From Candidatus Poribacteria bacterium WGA-3G (GTDB lineage Bacteria; Poribacteria; WGA-4E; WGA-3G), in contig ASZN01000008.1 of NCBI GenBank assembly GCA_000406005.1, positions 62,001 to 126,000 of the forward strand: a stretch of 64,000 nt of DNA, written 5' to 3'. The notes beneath the pieces are model-generated. The model had not been told where the DNA came from and made no database searches. It saw only the letters and a list, made by a program, of their open reading frames with translations. This document shows positions 42,681 to 50,872 of the stretch, piece after piece. The position numbers and the translations under genes are program-made. Every line of letters starts with the position of its first letter. Positions within the stretch are counted from its first letter, which is position 1.

Positions 42681-43145
42681 AGTTTGGACAATTTATGTCG
42701 CATTTCAATTGCGTTCTCGGAGGTTGAAAGGATTTTCTTTGGTGTTTCATCTGCCACAGAACTCGCTGAAAAATAACGGTAACTGCGAATTTGCCACAGG
42801 AGACCAACGGTTTCCTATGCTACAGAAGAAACACAGGCTAACAGCCTATGCTACAAGATACACAGGCTAACAGCCTATGCTACAAGATACACAGGCTAAC
42901 GGTTTCCTATGCTACAAGATACACAGGCTAACAGCCTATGCTACAGAAGAAACACAGGCTAACAGCCTATGCTACAGAAGAAACACAGGCTAACAGCCTA
43001 TGCTACAAGATACACAGGCTAACGGTCTATGCTACAGAAGATACATAGGCTAATGTCTCCTATGCTACAAGATACACAGGCTAACAGCCTATGCTACAGA
43101 AGAAACACAGGCTAACAGCCTATGCTACAAAAAATTGTCCAAACT
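42681..43145. repeat. 465-base MITE-like element containing a REP array of about ten units
   Basis: Perfect 14-base inverted ends AGTTTGGACAATTT (42681-42694) and AAATTGTCCAAACT (43132-43145) bound the element. From about 42811 to 43128 there are ten units of 29-32 bases plus a partial one. Each has ACAGGCTAACAGCCTATG, with the hairpin AGGCT-AAC-AGCCT, then CTAC and a linker of either AAGATAC or AGAAGAAAC. Two units have the variant loop ACGGTTTCC or ACGGTCT. The same unit occurs singly at 2731-2754 and 50044-50066. No gene lies in 42607-43165. Confidence 0.9.
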
Positions 43146-43165
43146 ATAGTAGGTATATCGAAGGG

Positions 43166-43921
43166 TTAGTTTTTAGCATTGCGTCTGATGAATGAGAGCA
43201 TTCTGCCTGTCTGTCCATTTTCGGCGCGGTGTGAATAAAATAGGTCGGTGCGACAGGCGGTGCAGAATTCGGATATGGAGATGGAAGTTATCGGTACACC
43301 TATTTCGATGAGTTGGTTAACGTTAGCGGTTTGTAGACTGAGGTTTCTGCCGTTGGCTACAGTGCTGCCGAATTGTTCTGTGAATTGCGTGAGTAGTTCT
43401 GGGCTGACGGTATAACAGCATTTTTGGATGGAGGGTCCTAAATGAATTTGGCAGTTTTTTGGGCGTGTCCCGAAAGATGCCTCCATTTGTGTGATGGCGT
43501 TTACGGCTATTCGTGCGAATGTCCCGCGCCACCCTGCATGGATAATGCCGATCGCGGGTGTTTTGACATCTAAGACAAAAATTGGGATACAATCGGCAGT
43601 GAAGATACCCAATGTTATGGTGTGTTGTGCGGTGACAAGTGCATCTGCTTCGGGGATATGTTCCGCGAGGGGTTGCGCTTCATCGTTGATATGAACGACA
43701 GAAGCACTGTGAATTTGACGACAGTAACGCAGGTTTGTCAAGCCGGTTTCTTGGAAGAGGATCTTCCTATTCATCTCGACTGCGTTTGGATCGTCGTTGA
43801 CATGATCGCCAAGGTTCAGGGAGGCGTACGGGGCGCGACTGACACCACCGTGGCGTAGACTGATCCCGGCGGTGACGATACCGGATGCCTGAAGTTCCTG
43901 AATAGGGTGATAGATGTTCAC
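43166..43921 (-). CDS. pgeF: YfiH/PgeF family peptidoglycan-editing protein (multicopper polyphenol oxidase fold)
   Basis: This 251-residue protein matches the YfiH/DUF152 family, known to remove mis-incorporated residues from cell-wall precursors and sometimes described as laccase-like. Features are GISLRHGGVSRAPYASLNLGDHVND, CRQIHSASV with the zinc-type His, DALVTAQHTITLGIFTADCIPIFV with the catalytic Cys, and IGIIHAGWRGTFARI with the second His. The start overlaps the cupin stop by 4 bases. Confidence 0.92.
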   Translation of the reverse strand: MNIYHPIQELQASGIVTAGISLRHGGVSRAPYASLNLGDHVNDDPNAVEMNRKILFQETGLTNLRYCRQIHSASVVHINDEAQPLAEHIPEADALVTAQHTITLGIFTADCIPIFVLDVKTPAIGIIHAGWRGTFARIAVNAITQMEASFGTRPKNCQIHLGPSIQKCCYTVSPELLTQFTEQFGSTVANGRNLSLQTANVNQLIEIGVPITSISISEFCTACRTDLFYSHRAENGQTGRMLSFIRRNAKN

Positions 43922-44244
43922 TGTTTGTAATCTTCTCTCGGTGGACTAAAGATGTCAAGTGCGACGGCGGGTTCATCAAAGGCTTTCGCGCTGTGCTGGA
44001 CGTTGGACGGAATGAGGTAAGCGTCCCCCTTTTTCAGGGTTCGTGAATCTCCATCGATGGTGAGTTCAAATGTTCCTTCGAGAACCATTCCCATCTGTTC
44101 GTGGGGATGACTATGTTCAGCGACGATGCTATGCGGTTTCAGGTTGACGAAAGACATCATCAGTTTTTCGCCGTGAAGGGTACGGATGCTGGCACCGTCG
44201 AAGATATCTTTTTTTTCTTGTTCGTCAATAACAAAAAATGGCAT
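43918..44244 (-). CDS. Small cupin-domain protein
   Basis: This 108-residue single-domain cupin has HSHPHEQMGMVLEGTFELTIDG (motif 1, with three His and a Gln/Glu) and YLIPSNVQHSAKAFDEPAVALDIFSPP (motif 2 with His). The metal-binding residues are present, so it probably binds a divalent metal and a small molecule. No substrate can be named. It lies between the zinc-ribbon gene and pgeF on the same strand. Confidence 0.85.
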   Translation of the reverse strand: MPFFVIDEQEKKDIFDGASIRTLHGEKLMMSFVNLKPHSIVAEHSHPHEQMGMVLEGTFELTIDGDSRTLKKGDAYLIPSNVQHSAKAFDEPAVALDIFSPPREDYKQ

Positions 44245-44312
44245 CGGTTATGGGTGTCTCCTGTTGTTTACTGCTCGGAGGTGACAACCTCGTCAGTGAA
44301 TACGTAGTTTTG

Positions 44313-45086
44313 TTACGGAAACGGGATATCGGGTGTCGGTGGCTCGACGTAAAGGAGACGTTTACAACTTGAGCAGTAAACGAGTTTCTCATATTTTTGT
44401 GCCTCCTTGAGGGTCTGTGGTTGGATAGCCATGCGGCAGCTGCTGCAGGTGCCTTTTTTGCCGAGTGCGATGAATCCTGCTTTCGCTCGTGCTGCCCCGG
44501 ATTCGCTTGCCATTTGTGCCTTCATCCACCGGTGGTACTCGTCTCTACGGACTTTATCAATTTTCGGTAGAAACGCTTTTCGTGCTTTCATCTTTTCGTC
44601 GCGTTCTGCTTCCAATGTCTGCAGTTCCTGTCGGAGTTGTTCGGTATCGGTATCGGCTTTCTCTTTTTCTTGGGTTACTTTGGCTTGAAGTTCTGTCAAT
44701 TCAGCTTTCAAGCGATCGTGGTCTTCCATGAGGTTGAGGAGAACGTCTTCAGCGTCTGCGTCTTTTTCGTCTAAGAATTCGATCTGTCGTTCCAAAGCGG
44801 TATAAGCCTCGTTGGATGTAACGGATCGTTGTTCGTTTTTATATTTTTCGCGTTGTTCTGCATTCATTTCGAGTTCAGCATTTTTGGCGCGTTGCCCTTT
44901 TTCGACTTCTGCGACTTCTGCTGATTTGGCTGCGGTCTCTTCTTCGGACTCGGTAACCCCCGCCTCTAATTGCGCAATCTGACGTGGGATGTCTTGAAGT
45001 TTTTGATGGATTGCCAACAGTTCCGAGTCGCGTTGCTGCAGTTGGTAGAGTAATGCGAGCTGCTGTCTTAAAGATTCGTTAGACAT
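44313..45086 (-). CDS. Coiled-coil protein with C4 zinc ribbon (DUF164 / CdsZ-like)
   Basis: This protein of about 257 residues is mostly a long coiled-coil hairpin (LRQQLALLYQLQQRDSELLAIHQKL through about residue 185), then a C-terminal C4 zinc ribbon with CSSCRM and YCSSCKR. This is the DUF164 architecture, involved in RNA-related processes in some bacteria. I prefer the ATG at 45086 over the TTG 11 codons upstream. It overlaps the tatC stop by 8 bases, so the tat genes and this gene are coupled. Confidence 0.85.
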   Translation of the reverse strand: MSNESLRQQLALLYQLQQRDSELLAIHQKLQDIPRQIAQLEAGVTESEEETAAKSAEVAEVEKGQRAKNAELEMNAEQREKYKNEQRSVTSNEAYTALERQIEFLDEKDADAEDVLLNLMEDHDRLKAELTELQAKVTQEKEKADTDTEQLRQELQTLEAERDEKMKARKAFLPKIDKVRRDEYHRWMKAQMASESGAARAKAGFIALGKKGTCSSCRMAIQPQTLKEAQKYEKLVYCSSCKRLLYVEPPTPDIPFP

Positions 45087-45927
45087 ACGCTTCTGGCTCC
45101 TTTTCGACGAGGTAGGCAAAGAAAATGCCGAGTTGATACAAAAGGAAGAGCGGTATCGCCATCAGTAACATTGATGTCGGATCCGCAGGAGTCAATAGTG
45201 CCGACATAACACAGATGCCCAATAGAGCGTAACTCTGTTTTTCTCGGAAGCCGCGTGCGTTAATGATTCCGATACGAGATAAAAACGCCATCACGATCGG
45301 TAACTCGAAAGCGAGCCCAAACCCTAAGATTAACTGTGTTATGAAGTTGATATAAAGTTGTAAATCCCATCTGTTCGGCATATCGGGAAACAGTTCTGCG
45401 GAGAACTGTAGTACGACGGGTGTGACAATAAAGTAGGCGAAGGCAGCACCGAGGACGAAGAATGTGATGATAATCAGGAAGAGCGGGACAGCGAATCGGC
45501 GTTCCTGACGGTTCAACGCTGGGAAGACGAATGCCCAGACCTGATAAATGACTATTGGGAGTGCCAGCAAGATGCCGGTGGTAATCCCTAATTTCAAGAA
45601 CGCCATGATAGCCTCCACGGGTCCAACTTTCATGAGTTCGGCGTTGACGTTGGAGGTTCCGGCGCGCATGGTAATTGCGAAAAACCCCCATATTGATCCC
45701 TCGGAACCGATAGTAGCGTCAATAGCGTTTGCGATCAACGTGTTCATAGAGGTTCCGAGTGGGAACATAATTACCTTCTCAATGGGTTTACTAAAGGATA
45801 AACTCAAGACCGTAAACACACCGATTGTGATAGCAGAGATGATAATCCGCCGCCGGAGTTCTTCGAGATGTTCCCAAAAGGTCATTGCGATATCGGTTGA
45901 TTCCGTCGCTTGATTAGATTCCATCAT
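45079..45927 (-). CDS. tatC: Sec-independent protein translocase TatC
   Basis: This 282-residue protein has six membrane helices and is the signal-recognising core of the twin-arginine translocase. Motifs are MTFWEHLEELRRRIIIS near the start, FKLGITTGILLALPIVIYQVWAFVFPAL and FGLAFELPIVMAFLSRIGIINA, ending with LTPADPTSMLLMAIPLFLLYQLGIF. A stretch of about 40 residues between helices 1 and 2 (TLIANAIDATIGSEGSIWGFFAITMRAGTSN) is longer than in E. coli. It would export the Tat-tagged dehydrogenase subunit at 6969-7604. Confidence 0.95.
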   Translation of the reverse strand: MMESNQATESTDIAMTFWEHLEELRRRIIISAITIGVFTVLSLSFSKPIEKVIMFPLGTSMNTLIANAIDATIGSEGSIWGFFAITMRAGTSNVNAELMKVGPVEAIMAFLKLGITTGILLALPIVIYQVWAFVFPALNRQERRFAVPLFLIIITFFVLGAAFAYFIVTPVVLQFSAELFPDMPNRWDLQLYINFITQLILGFGLAFELPIVMAFLSRIGIINARGFREKQSYALLGICVMSALLTPADPTSMLLMAIPLFLLYQLGIFFAYLVEKEPEAYV

Positions 45928-45954
45928 AGTGCGGGTTGTTCGTCCGTTTAGTGA

Positions 45955-46167
45955 TTAAGAGGTTTTCGGTGGCTTGATGTTCGGCTCTGTGTCCCTATCG
46001 ATTTCATCTGCTGCCTTTGTGAGTTCATCTTGGAGTTCGGTGCCGACACTCTTAAATTCCCGGATAGCTTTTCCGAGCGAACGCCCCATTTCCGGTAATT
46101 TTTTAGGTCCGAAAATGACGAGCGCAACCACAAGGATTAAAAAAATTTCCATTCCGCCTGGACCCAT
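45955..46167 (-). CDS. tatA: Sec-independent protein translocase TatA
   Basis: This 70-residue protein has an N-terminal helix (MEIFLILVVALVIFG), the FGPKKLPEMGRSLGKAIREFK hinge and amphipathic helix, and an acidic tail. Length and the FGPKKLPE motif indicate TatA/TatE rather than TatB. AAGGAGG lies 9 bases before the start. It is first in the tatA-tatC-zinc-ribbon operon. Confidence 0.92.
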   Translation of the reverse strand: MGPGGMEIFLILVVALVIFGPKKLPEMGRSLGKAIREFKSVGTELQDELTKAADEIDRDTEPNIKPPKTS

Positions 46168-46490
46168 GTTCTTTGTTCCTCCTTTAATGATATGTGGCAG
46201 TCTATGGCCATTTATAGTATATCACGGAATGTTTCTATTTTGCAATTATTTTTTTTGTTATTAGGGAATGGTTGTCAGTTATCGGTACGCAGTGCTCAGT
46301 TAAGCGGTATTTTGGTACATCACATTCTGTTTCACGAAGAACTGTTAACGGCGGAAGGATGTGGGTATGAAATTTCACAGTTTTCACAGTAAATCGGAGA
46401 AATACTTGTGTGGAAAACTTGAGAGAACCGGGGTGGGACGTGTGTTTTAGCGTTTCTTTGAAAATGCTACTGTGAATCAAGGTATTTTAT
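46168..46490. other. Gene-free stretch
   Basis: No gene is supported. It contains a TTATCGGTACGCAGTGCTCAG run (46278-46303) related to the inverted repeat at 3288 and AT-rich flanks. The tatA promoter probably lies at its left end. Confidence 0.4.
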
Positions 46491-47696
46491 TCATTTCGGA
46501 GGTTTTGCCGCAAAAATTGTTAAACGTAATTCCTCGTCAAAGACTTCATATACGGGCATTTTCCCGCTCAGGGTCTCGCTTTCGTTCAGGATAATGCCGA
46601 CACCTTCGCCTCTGCGTTCTAAAAAGTGTTTCCGCTTCACCTGTCTTTCCATATCGTCGTCCAATCTAATTTCTGAAAGCAGTCGTGCGAGGAGTTCGTT
46701 CCGCGTGGCTTGGCTGTAACGTAAGTTGTCCACTGTCACGGTATTTGCCAATGCCCCCGGGGAATAGAGTTCCAACCGGTCGTCGAACATAAATAGGCGA
46801 ATTTTTGAGACTGTTTTTGAATAATCTCTATGCACAACAGCGTTAACGATCGCCTCAAATACGGCGCGCATACTGTATTCTGGGTAGTCTATCCTGCCGA
46901 TGGCTTTGCGGGCGGCGACTGCGTTGTATTTTTGAACAAATTTGAAAGCGTCAATGATTTGCTGATCCAACGGTCCCTTAAAATCCTTGGCATCAAGTTG
47001 ATAGTTCGCATCCATTTCCGTACTGAGATAATAGACGGCTTGAATGAAACTATTATAGAGGTAATCATCAGGTGTGTTATGACACATCAACACACCGGCT
47101 ACAGAAGCACGAATTTTCTGACCTTCTTGAACGAGTAAAGTTCTTTTCAAGAGTAGGTCTTCTATCATATCTTCAGCGGTATTTTCTGTGATGAATCGTT
47201 TATAGAGCGGTTCTCTTAATGTTCTTCTATACGTGTTTGGAACGGATAATGTGTCAAAATGAGTTTTGCGCGGCTGTGAACGGGTTTGAAACAGTCGGGC
47301 TAATTGTTGTGTTGACATCTCTTTATTACATGTTTCTTTACGGGTGAAATAACCATTAGACGTTTTATGAATAAAAAGACTTCTCTCTACCTCTATTCTG
47401 AGTATGTTTTTATCATCAAGCCGTAATTTTTCTGTGAAGATTGGAACAGTGGGTTCAATCCAGTCATTGCATATTTCAACAACCGTTTTTTCTACATTAT
47501 CTAATTTCTGCGGTTCAATTCCAATGATTTCTTTGTTGTCGTCAACACCGATGAGTATCATCCCGCCTTGGGTGTTCGCAAAAGCAGCGATCTCGTCTGC
47601 CATGTTGTCTCTGTGAGGCATCTCCGTTTTGAATTCAATCGTTGCGTCTTCACCGAGGTATATTTTTTCGAGGAGTTCGGTTAAACTGTCAAACAT
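46491..47696 (-). CDS. AlbA_2 (Schlafen-type) DNA-binding protein with divergent ATPase domain
   Basis: This 401-residue protein has an AlbA_2 domain at the N-terminus (EDATIEFKTEMP, EIAAFANTQGGMILIGVDDNKEIIGI, residues about 15-65). It continues with the HATPase_c_4-like module of these proteins (ALREALVNAVVHRDY type: AVFEAIVNAVVHRDYSKTVSKIRLFMFDDRLELYSPGAL). Proteins of this build are putative transcriptional regulators, and some are linked to phage defence or stress. It lies alone in a region with transposon remains. Confidence 0.85.
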   Translation of the reverse strand: MFDSLTELLEKIYLGEDATIEFKTEMPHRDNMADEIAAFANTQGGMILIGVDDNKEIIGIEPQKLDNVEKTVVEICNDWIEPTVPIFTEKLRLDDKNILRIEVERSLFIHKTSNGYFTRKETCNKEMSTQQLARLFQTRSQPRKTHFDTLSVPNTYRRTLREPLYKRFITENTAEDMIEDLLLKRTLLVQEGQKIRASVAGVLMCHNTPDDYLYNSFIQAVYYLSTEMDANYQLDAKDFKGPLDQQIIDAFKFVQKYNAVAARKAIGRIDYPEYSMRAVFEAIVNAVVHRDYSKTVSKIRLFMFDDRLELYSPGALANTVTVDNLRYSQATRNELLARLLSEIRLDDDMERQVKRKHFLERRGEGVGIILNESETLSGKMPVYEVFDEELRLTIFAAKPPK

Positions 47697-48493
47697 TGCT
47701 AAATTTTTAATGCCAAAGTATTCATGAACGCCTCAAGCGTTACGCAAAGCGTGTCAGGTCATGAAAATGCGTTTTATTTTCAAAAAGTTGCTTGGTTTTT
47801 GGTGCCTAAGTCAAGGAAAGAGTAGATCCGGTTCCTTTTTTTCTAAAGTCCCTTATCCTTTAAAAGTAAAATAACATGCACTGCCTGGATTGTCAAAGCA
47901 AAAATGGCTATCGCGCGCGGACAAGCCGGAGCAGTTAGTTAAGATTTTTCGGTTTCTCGTCTACTGACGGCGGCATCAATGTCAGCTTTTCCGCTGCGGT
48001 TTCGGCATGGCAACGGTCTAAATATTCGGTCTGAACTGTGATTTATGGGATTTATGTGATTGCCATGATAAGAGATTTCTGTCCGGTAGGTGCGGTTTCC
48101 TAACCATCCATTATGTGTCAATTTTAGAAAAAATAACCGTTGTAGTCCCGAGGCCGGTAGGTTCGGTTTGATGAAAATTGATTTATTAATTCGGTAATAT
48201 TGGAACGTGCGATGAATCGCACTACTACGAGCCTGTCTGTTTGTAGTAGGGCAATTCATTGCCCGTGAATTACCGATTTATTTTCTTAAACTTCATCAAC
48301 CGAACCGGATACTAAGCGGAAACCTTGAAGACGTTGGTTATGCCTTGCTAACCCAGTTGTGACGTGGGTTTTTCGGCACTTTAAGTTTGGGTCGGTTCGG
48401 ATGGGGGACTGTGAAATTTTTATGCTCGATGTGCCCGCTCGCCTCAATAATCTGTCGCCCTGAACAATCGGGCTGCAACTCCGTAACGAGTCG
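47697..48493. other. Gene-free stretch with repeat remains
   Basis: No gene is supported. The right two thirds hold the nested repeat described at 48108-48335. Two short minus-strand frames (47939-48259, 48286-48519) cross these repeats and lack family features. A frame just downstream of the IS3 orfA encodes TVPHPNRPKLKVPKN, faintly reminiscent of HicA, but this is too weak to call. Confidence 0.5.
48108..48335 (-). repeat. GGTAGGTTCGG-type element interrupted by an inserted REP pair
   Basis: Reading the minus strand, this matches the elements at 2479-2713 and 50367-50591: the end GTGTCAATTTTAGAAA near 48115, and GTCTTCAAGGTTTCCGC at about 48318-48335. The central palindrome GGTTCGGTT..AACCGAACC is split (48167-48176 and 48297-48306). 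Between its halves is a second element: hairpin GTGCGATGAATCGCAC (48207-48222) with CTACTAC, then GTAGTAG with hairpin GGGCAATTCATTGCCC (48249-48264), an inverted REP pair. This is a nested insertion. Confidence 0.75.
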
Positions 48494-48799
48494 TCATTTT
48501 TTAGATCGGTTCGAGGCAATCCAGTCGAGTGCCTTTTTTTGGATGTCCACTGCCTGCGTCAACCTGCCAGCGAGTTGCTCAAGTTCCGCAATGCGTTCCG
48601 TAGAGGCATCGGACGGCTTACGATTGGATTCAAAGAGGGTCGCTGCATTTTCAAGGAGTTGGCGTTTCCACTGTGAGAGTTGTTCTTCGGTGATGTTATG
48701 TCGTCGACAGAGTTCTGCTTCGGAACTTTGGTTGCTGAGTGCTTCAATAACAATTTCCGCTTTAAATTCGGGGGTGAATTCTTCTCGTTTGGTTCCCAT
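48494..48799 (-). CDS. IS3-family transposase OrfA (IS remnant)
   Basis: This 101-residue protein has a helix-turn-helix transposase N-terminal domain: FTPEFKAEIVIEALSNQSSEAELCRRHNITEEQLSQWKRQLLENA, then a leucine-zipper-like ERIAELEQLAGRLTQAVDIQKKALDW. AAAGGAGCATCCG precedes the ATG. No OrfB (DDE integrase) frame follows, so the IS is incomplete and probably inactive. Its left end lies about 60 bases from the point where the adjacent restriction gene is cut, suggesting the insertion broke that gene. Confidence 0.85.
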   Translation of the reverse strand: MGTKREEFTPEFKAEIVIEALSNQSSEAELCRRHNITEEQLSQWKRQLLENAATLFESNRKPSDASTERIAELEQLAGRLTQAVDIQKKALDWIASNRSKK

Positions 48800-48856
48800 C
48801 GGATGCTCCTTTCTATGAGGTTGGTATTGTAGCGCGATCTTGGTTTGGCGTGTGGT

Positions 48857-49582
48857 CTAAATTTTCGATGGCATTACAGTTCCGGCGATTTCCTCAGCGA
48901 TTTTCAGTGCTGTGAAGGTTTTGCCGGTCCCGCAAGCCATAATGAGTTTGCCGCGGTCAGATGCTTTGAAGCCGTTGATAACATCGTCAAACGCCTCTTG
49001 CTGATGGTCTTTTAGGCGGAATTTTCGCTGTTTATAGGTGAGTTGTTCAGGAGCTTGTATGCTCAGGTCGGGCCATTCAAAATGGCTGTTTTCGAGATCG
49101 CGGAAGCGGATGATTCGGAATTTGTCGCCTAACGGCTCTATAGTTCTCAGCGCGTTTTCGCCTAATTCACCGCCTGTATTTACGAGGATTCGGGTGTTAT
49201 CGGCAAAAGGGGGTAGGGAGGCTGTAGCAAGGAATGAATTCAGATCATCTCTTGAGATTCGGGTATCTGGGGCATAGCATTTGCACTGGATGGCACAAAA
49301 TCCGCCATCGTGTTTTTTGGCGACGAGATCAATGCCTATATCGCGACCGTCGAAATCTGTTCGGAGTTGTGCCCACTCTTTCCAGAGGTAGACTTCAGAA
49401 AACTGGTCTTTGTAGTCGGGGTCTTCGGTGAAATATTTCTGCATCAACCGCTCGAAATAATCGCCTTTTTGACGTTCTGATCGGGCGTTTTCGCGGATGT
49501 AATTGAGGACGCTTTGGAAGCCGAGATTGACTTTTGCGGTTTCGTTATCGATGCCTAAATAGCCTTGTGTTGTTTCTGACAT
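48857..49582 (-). pseudogene. Truncated nuclease-helicase restriction protein (type ISP-like), cut at IS3 insertion
   Basis: The surviving 241 residues start at the ATG at 49582 (AAGGAACC before it). They carry an Mrr-type nuclease domain (YFERLMQKYF, GRDIGIDLVAKKHDGGFCAIQCKCYA: Asp, then Q-x-K) and then the first helicase motif (RKFRLKDHQQEAFDDVINGF, KLIMACGTGKTFTALKIAEEIAG). Full-length relatives are around 1500 residues with helicase, methylase and specificity domains. Here the frame ends 12 residues after the Walker A motif, next to the IS3 orfA. A functional enzyme is not possible. Confidence 0.85.
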
Positions 49583-49697
49583 ACAGGTTCCTTTTCTGTC
49601 CTTTTTCAATGGTGTGAAATTGATTCTTCTGATGTTGTATTTAGTAAATCACATCTGTTCCAGCGTGTCAATAAAAAAATGTTGGTGTGTGTTAATT

Positions 49698-49937
49698 TCA
49701 CCGGCAGCTGAAACCTGAATCTTTCTGTATAATAGATTTGAAAAAATCGTGAATAGAATTTTGTTGTTTGCTAAGTTGGTAAAGCGCGAGCACGAGTAGT
49801 GTGATATATGAGATAAAAATCCTAAACTCAACAGTCCGCCTTTCTTCCATTCTCTTTACGCCAAACTCCGCAAGGGATAATATTTTTTGAAAACCATCTA
49901 CAGAGTCGCTCTTGTTGGAATTGGCTTTATTATTCAT
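49698..49937 (-). CDS. Small single-helix membrane protein of unknown function
   Basis: This 79-residue protein starts at the ATG at 49937, 8 bases after AAGGAGG, a much better start than the ATG at 50003. A polar Asn/Ser/Lys-rich beginning leads to VKRMEERRTVEFRIFISYITLLVLALYQLSKQQ, where a helix at about 43-59 crosses the membrane. No family recognised. It lies between the truncated restriction gene and another small gene with an equally strong ribosome site, on the same strand. Confidence 0.6.
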   Translation of the reverse strand: MNNKANSNKSDSVDGFQKILSLAEFGVKRMEERRTVEFRIFISYITLLVLALYQLSKQQNSIHDFFKSIIQKDSGFSCR

Positions 49938-50057
49938 ATTAGAAACCTCCTTATCAGGTGTTGGTGTTTCCACCGGATGAACCAACGCCTCCCGTTCATT
50001 CACAGGAGGACGGTGGAACCAGTAGTATATCGGACAGAAGAGGCACAGGCTAACAGC

Positions 50058-50300
50058 CTATGCTACAAAAGAGCAGCATGCGTAAGTCCTACTTCCTAAT
50101 ATTATTGAGATTTTAATATCATTTAGTTTCGTAATTTGGGCAGCCGTGAGTTCTGGGTTTTGCTCTTTGAGTTGTGCTAATAATTTTGGGGACGATTTTT
50201 GGATGGCAGATTTAAACTCGGCATGCCCCTGTTGAAGTTCTTTTTTAAACTCCTCAATCGGAAATTTTGGAAATTCAGGTGTTGAAGATAAATTATTCAT
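50058..50300 (-). CDS. Small protein of unknown function whose 3' end runs into a REP element
   Basis: This 80-residue protein has a strong ribosome site (AGGAGG, 5 bases before ATG). The sequence is polar and helical (FPIEEFKKELQQGHAEFKSAIQKSSPKLLAQLKEQ, ELTAAQITKLNDIK). The last dozen codons (SRTYACCSFVA) come from intergenic-type DNA next to the REP unit at 50044-50066, so the original C-terminus was probably replaced when the repeat inserted. No family recognised. Confidence 0.55.
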   Translation of the reverse strand: MNNLSSTPEFPKFPIEEFKKELQQGHAEFKSAIQKSSPKLLAQLKEQNPELTAAQITKLNDIKISIILGSRTYACCSFVA

Positions 50301-50366
50301 TATAGCCTCCTGTTATAGTTCAATATCTTTATGTGACGTTATCGTTTTTTGGATGTGTTTCTATAA

Positions 50367-50591
50367 ATATGCTGTCGCTACGCGACTAAAGAGGTTTTTG
50401 AAGTCTTCAAGGTTTCCGCGTAGTATCCGGTTCGGTTAGGAAACCGAACCTACCGGACCTGGGACCGAGGCAGGCTTGAAGAGGTTTTTGAAGTCTTCAA
50501 GGTTTCTGTGTAGAATCCGGTTCGGTTGGGAAACCGAACCTACCGGACCTGGGGCTGAGAAGGTTATTTTTTCTAAAATTGACACTTATGG
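50367..50591. repeat. Duplicated GGTTCGGTT-type repeat element
   Basis: Two direct units (about 50385-50463 and 50476-50554) each have GAGGTTTTTGAAGTCTTCAAGG, then the palindrome GGTTCGGTT(A/G)GGAAACCGAACC (50429-50450 and 50519-50540), then CTACCGGACCTGGG. The right end TCTAAAATTGACACTTATGG lies at 50572-50591. It matches the element at 2479-2713 including the left flank GTCGCTACGCGACT. No gene occupies 50301-50872; a further repeat fragment is at 50798-50823 (GGCGGGATTTCAAACCCCGC). Confidence 0.85.
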
Positions 50592-50872
50592 GACGCTGCA
50601 AAATCGAACCTACCGGGGCTGTGGCCGATGCTTGGAAAATAGCGTTTCTGGTGAAATTTTATATCTACATGTATGATAACATATTTTTTATGAAAAATCA
50701 AGGTTTTTTCGGAGTGTATAAATAGATATCTACGCTCAACTCAACCTACGGCACTCAGATATATTGATCGTAATAGGGGTTTTAGGAATAGAAGGGTGGC
50801 GGGATTTCAAACCCCGCCTGCAGTGATTCTAACGGAAAACGTTTGAATTCTTTCACCGAATGTGCTATGATT

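Noticed and set aside
42811..43128. CRISPR array, because of regular short repeats
   Set aside because: The sequences between the hairpins are the same few linkers rather than unique spacers, no cas genes are near, and the unit is a GTAG-type REP also found singly elsewhere.
48360..48490. Possible HicA-type toxin fragment (TVPHPNRPKLKVPKN) downstream of the IS3 orfA
   Set aside because: Resemblance is limited to a few residues; no start codon, no helix pattern and no HicB partner.
47939..48519. ORFs of 106 and 77 codons on the minus strand
   Set aside because: Both are made of repeat-element DNA (REP pair and GGTTCGGTT palindrome) and have no ribosome site.
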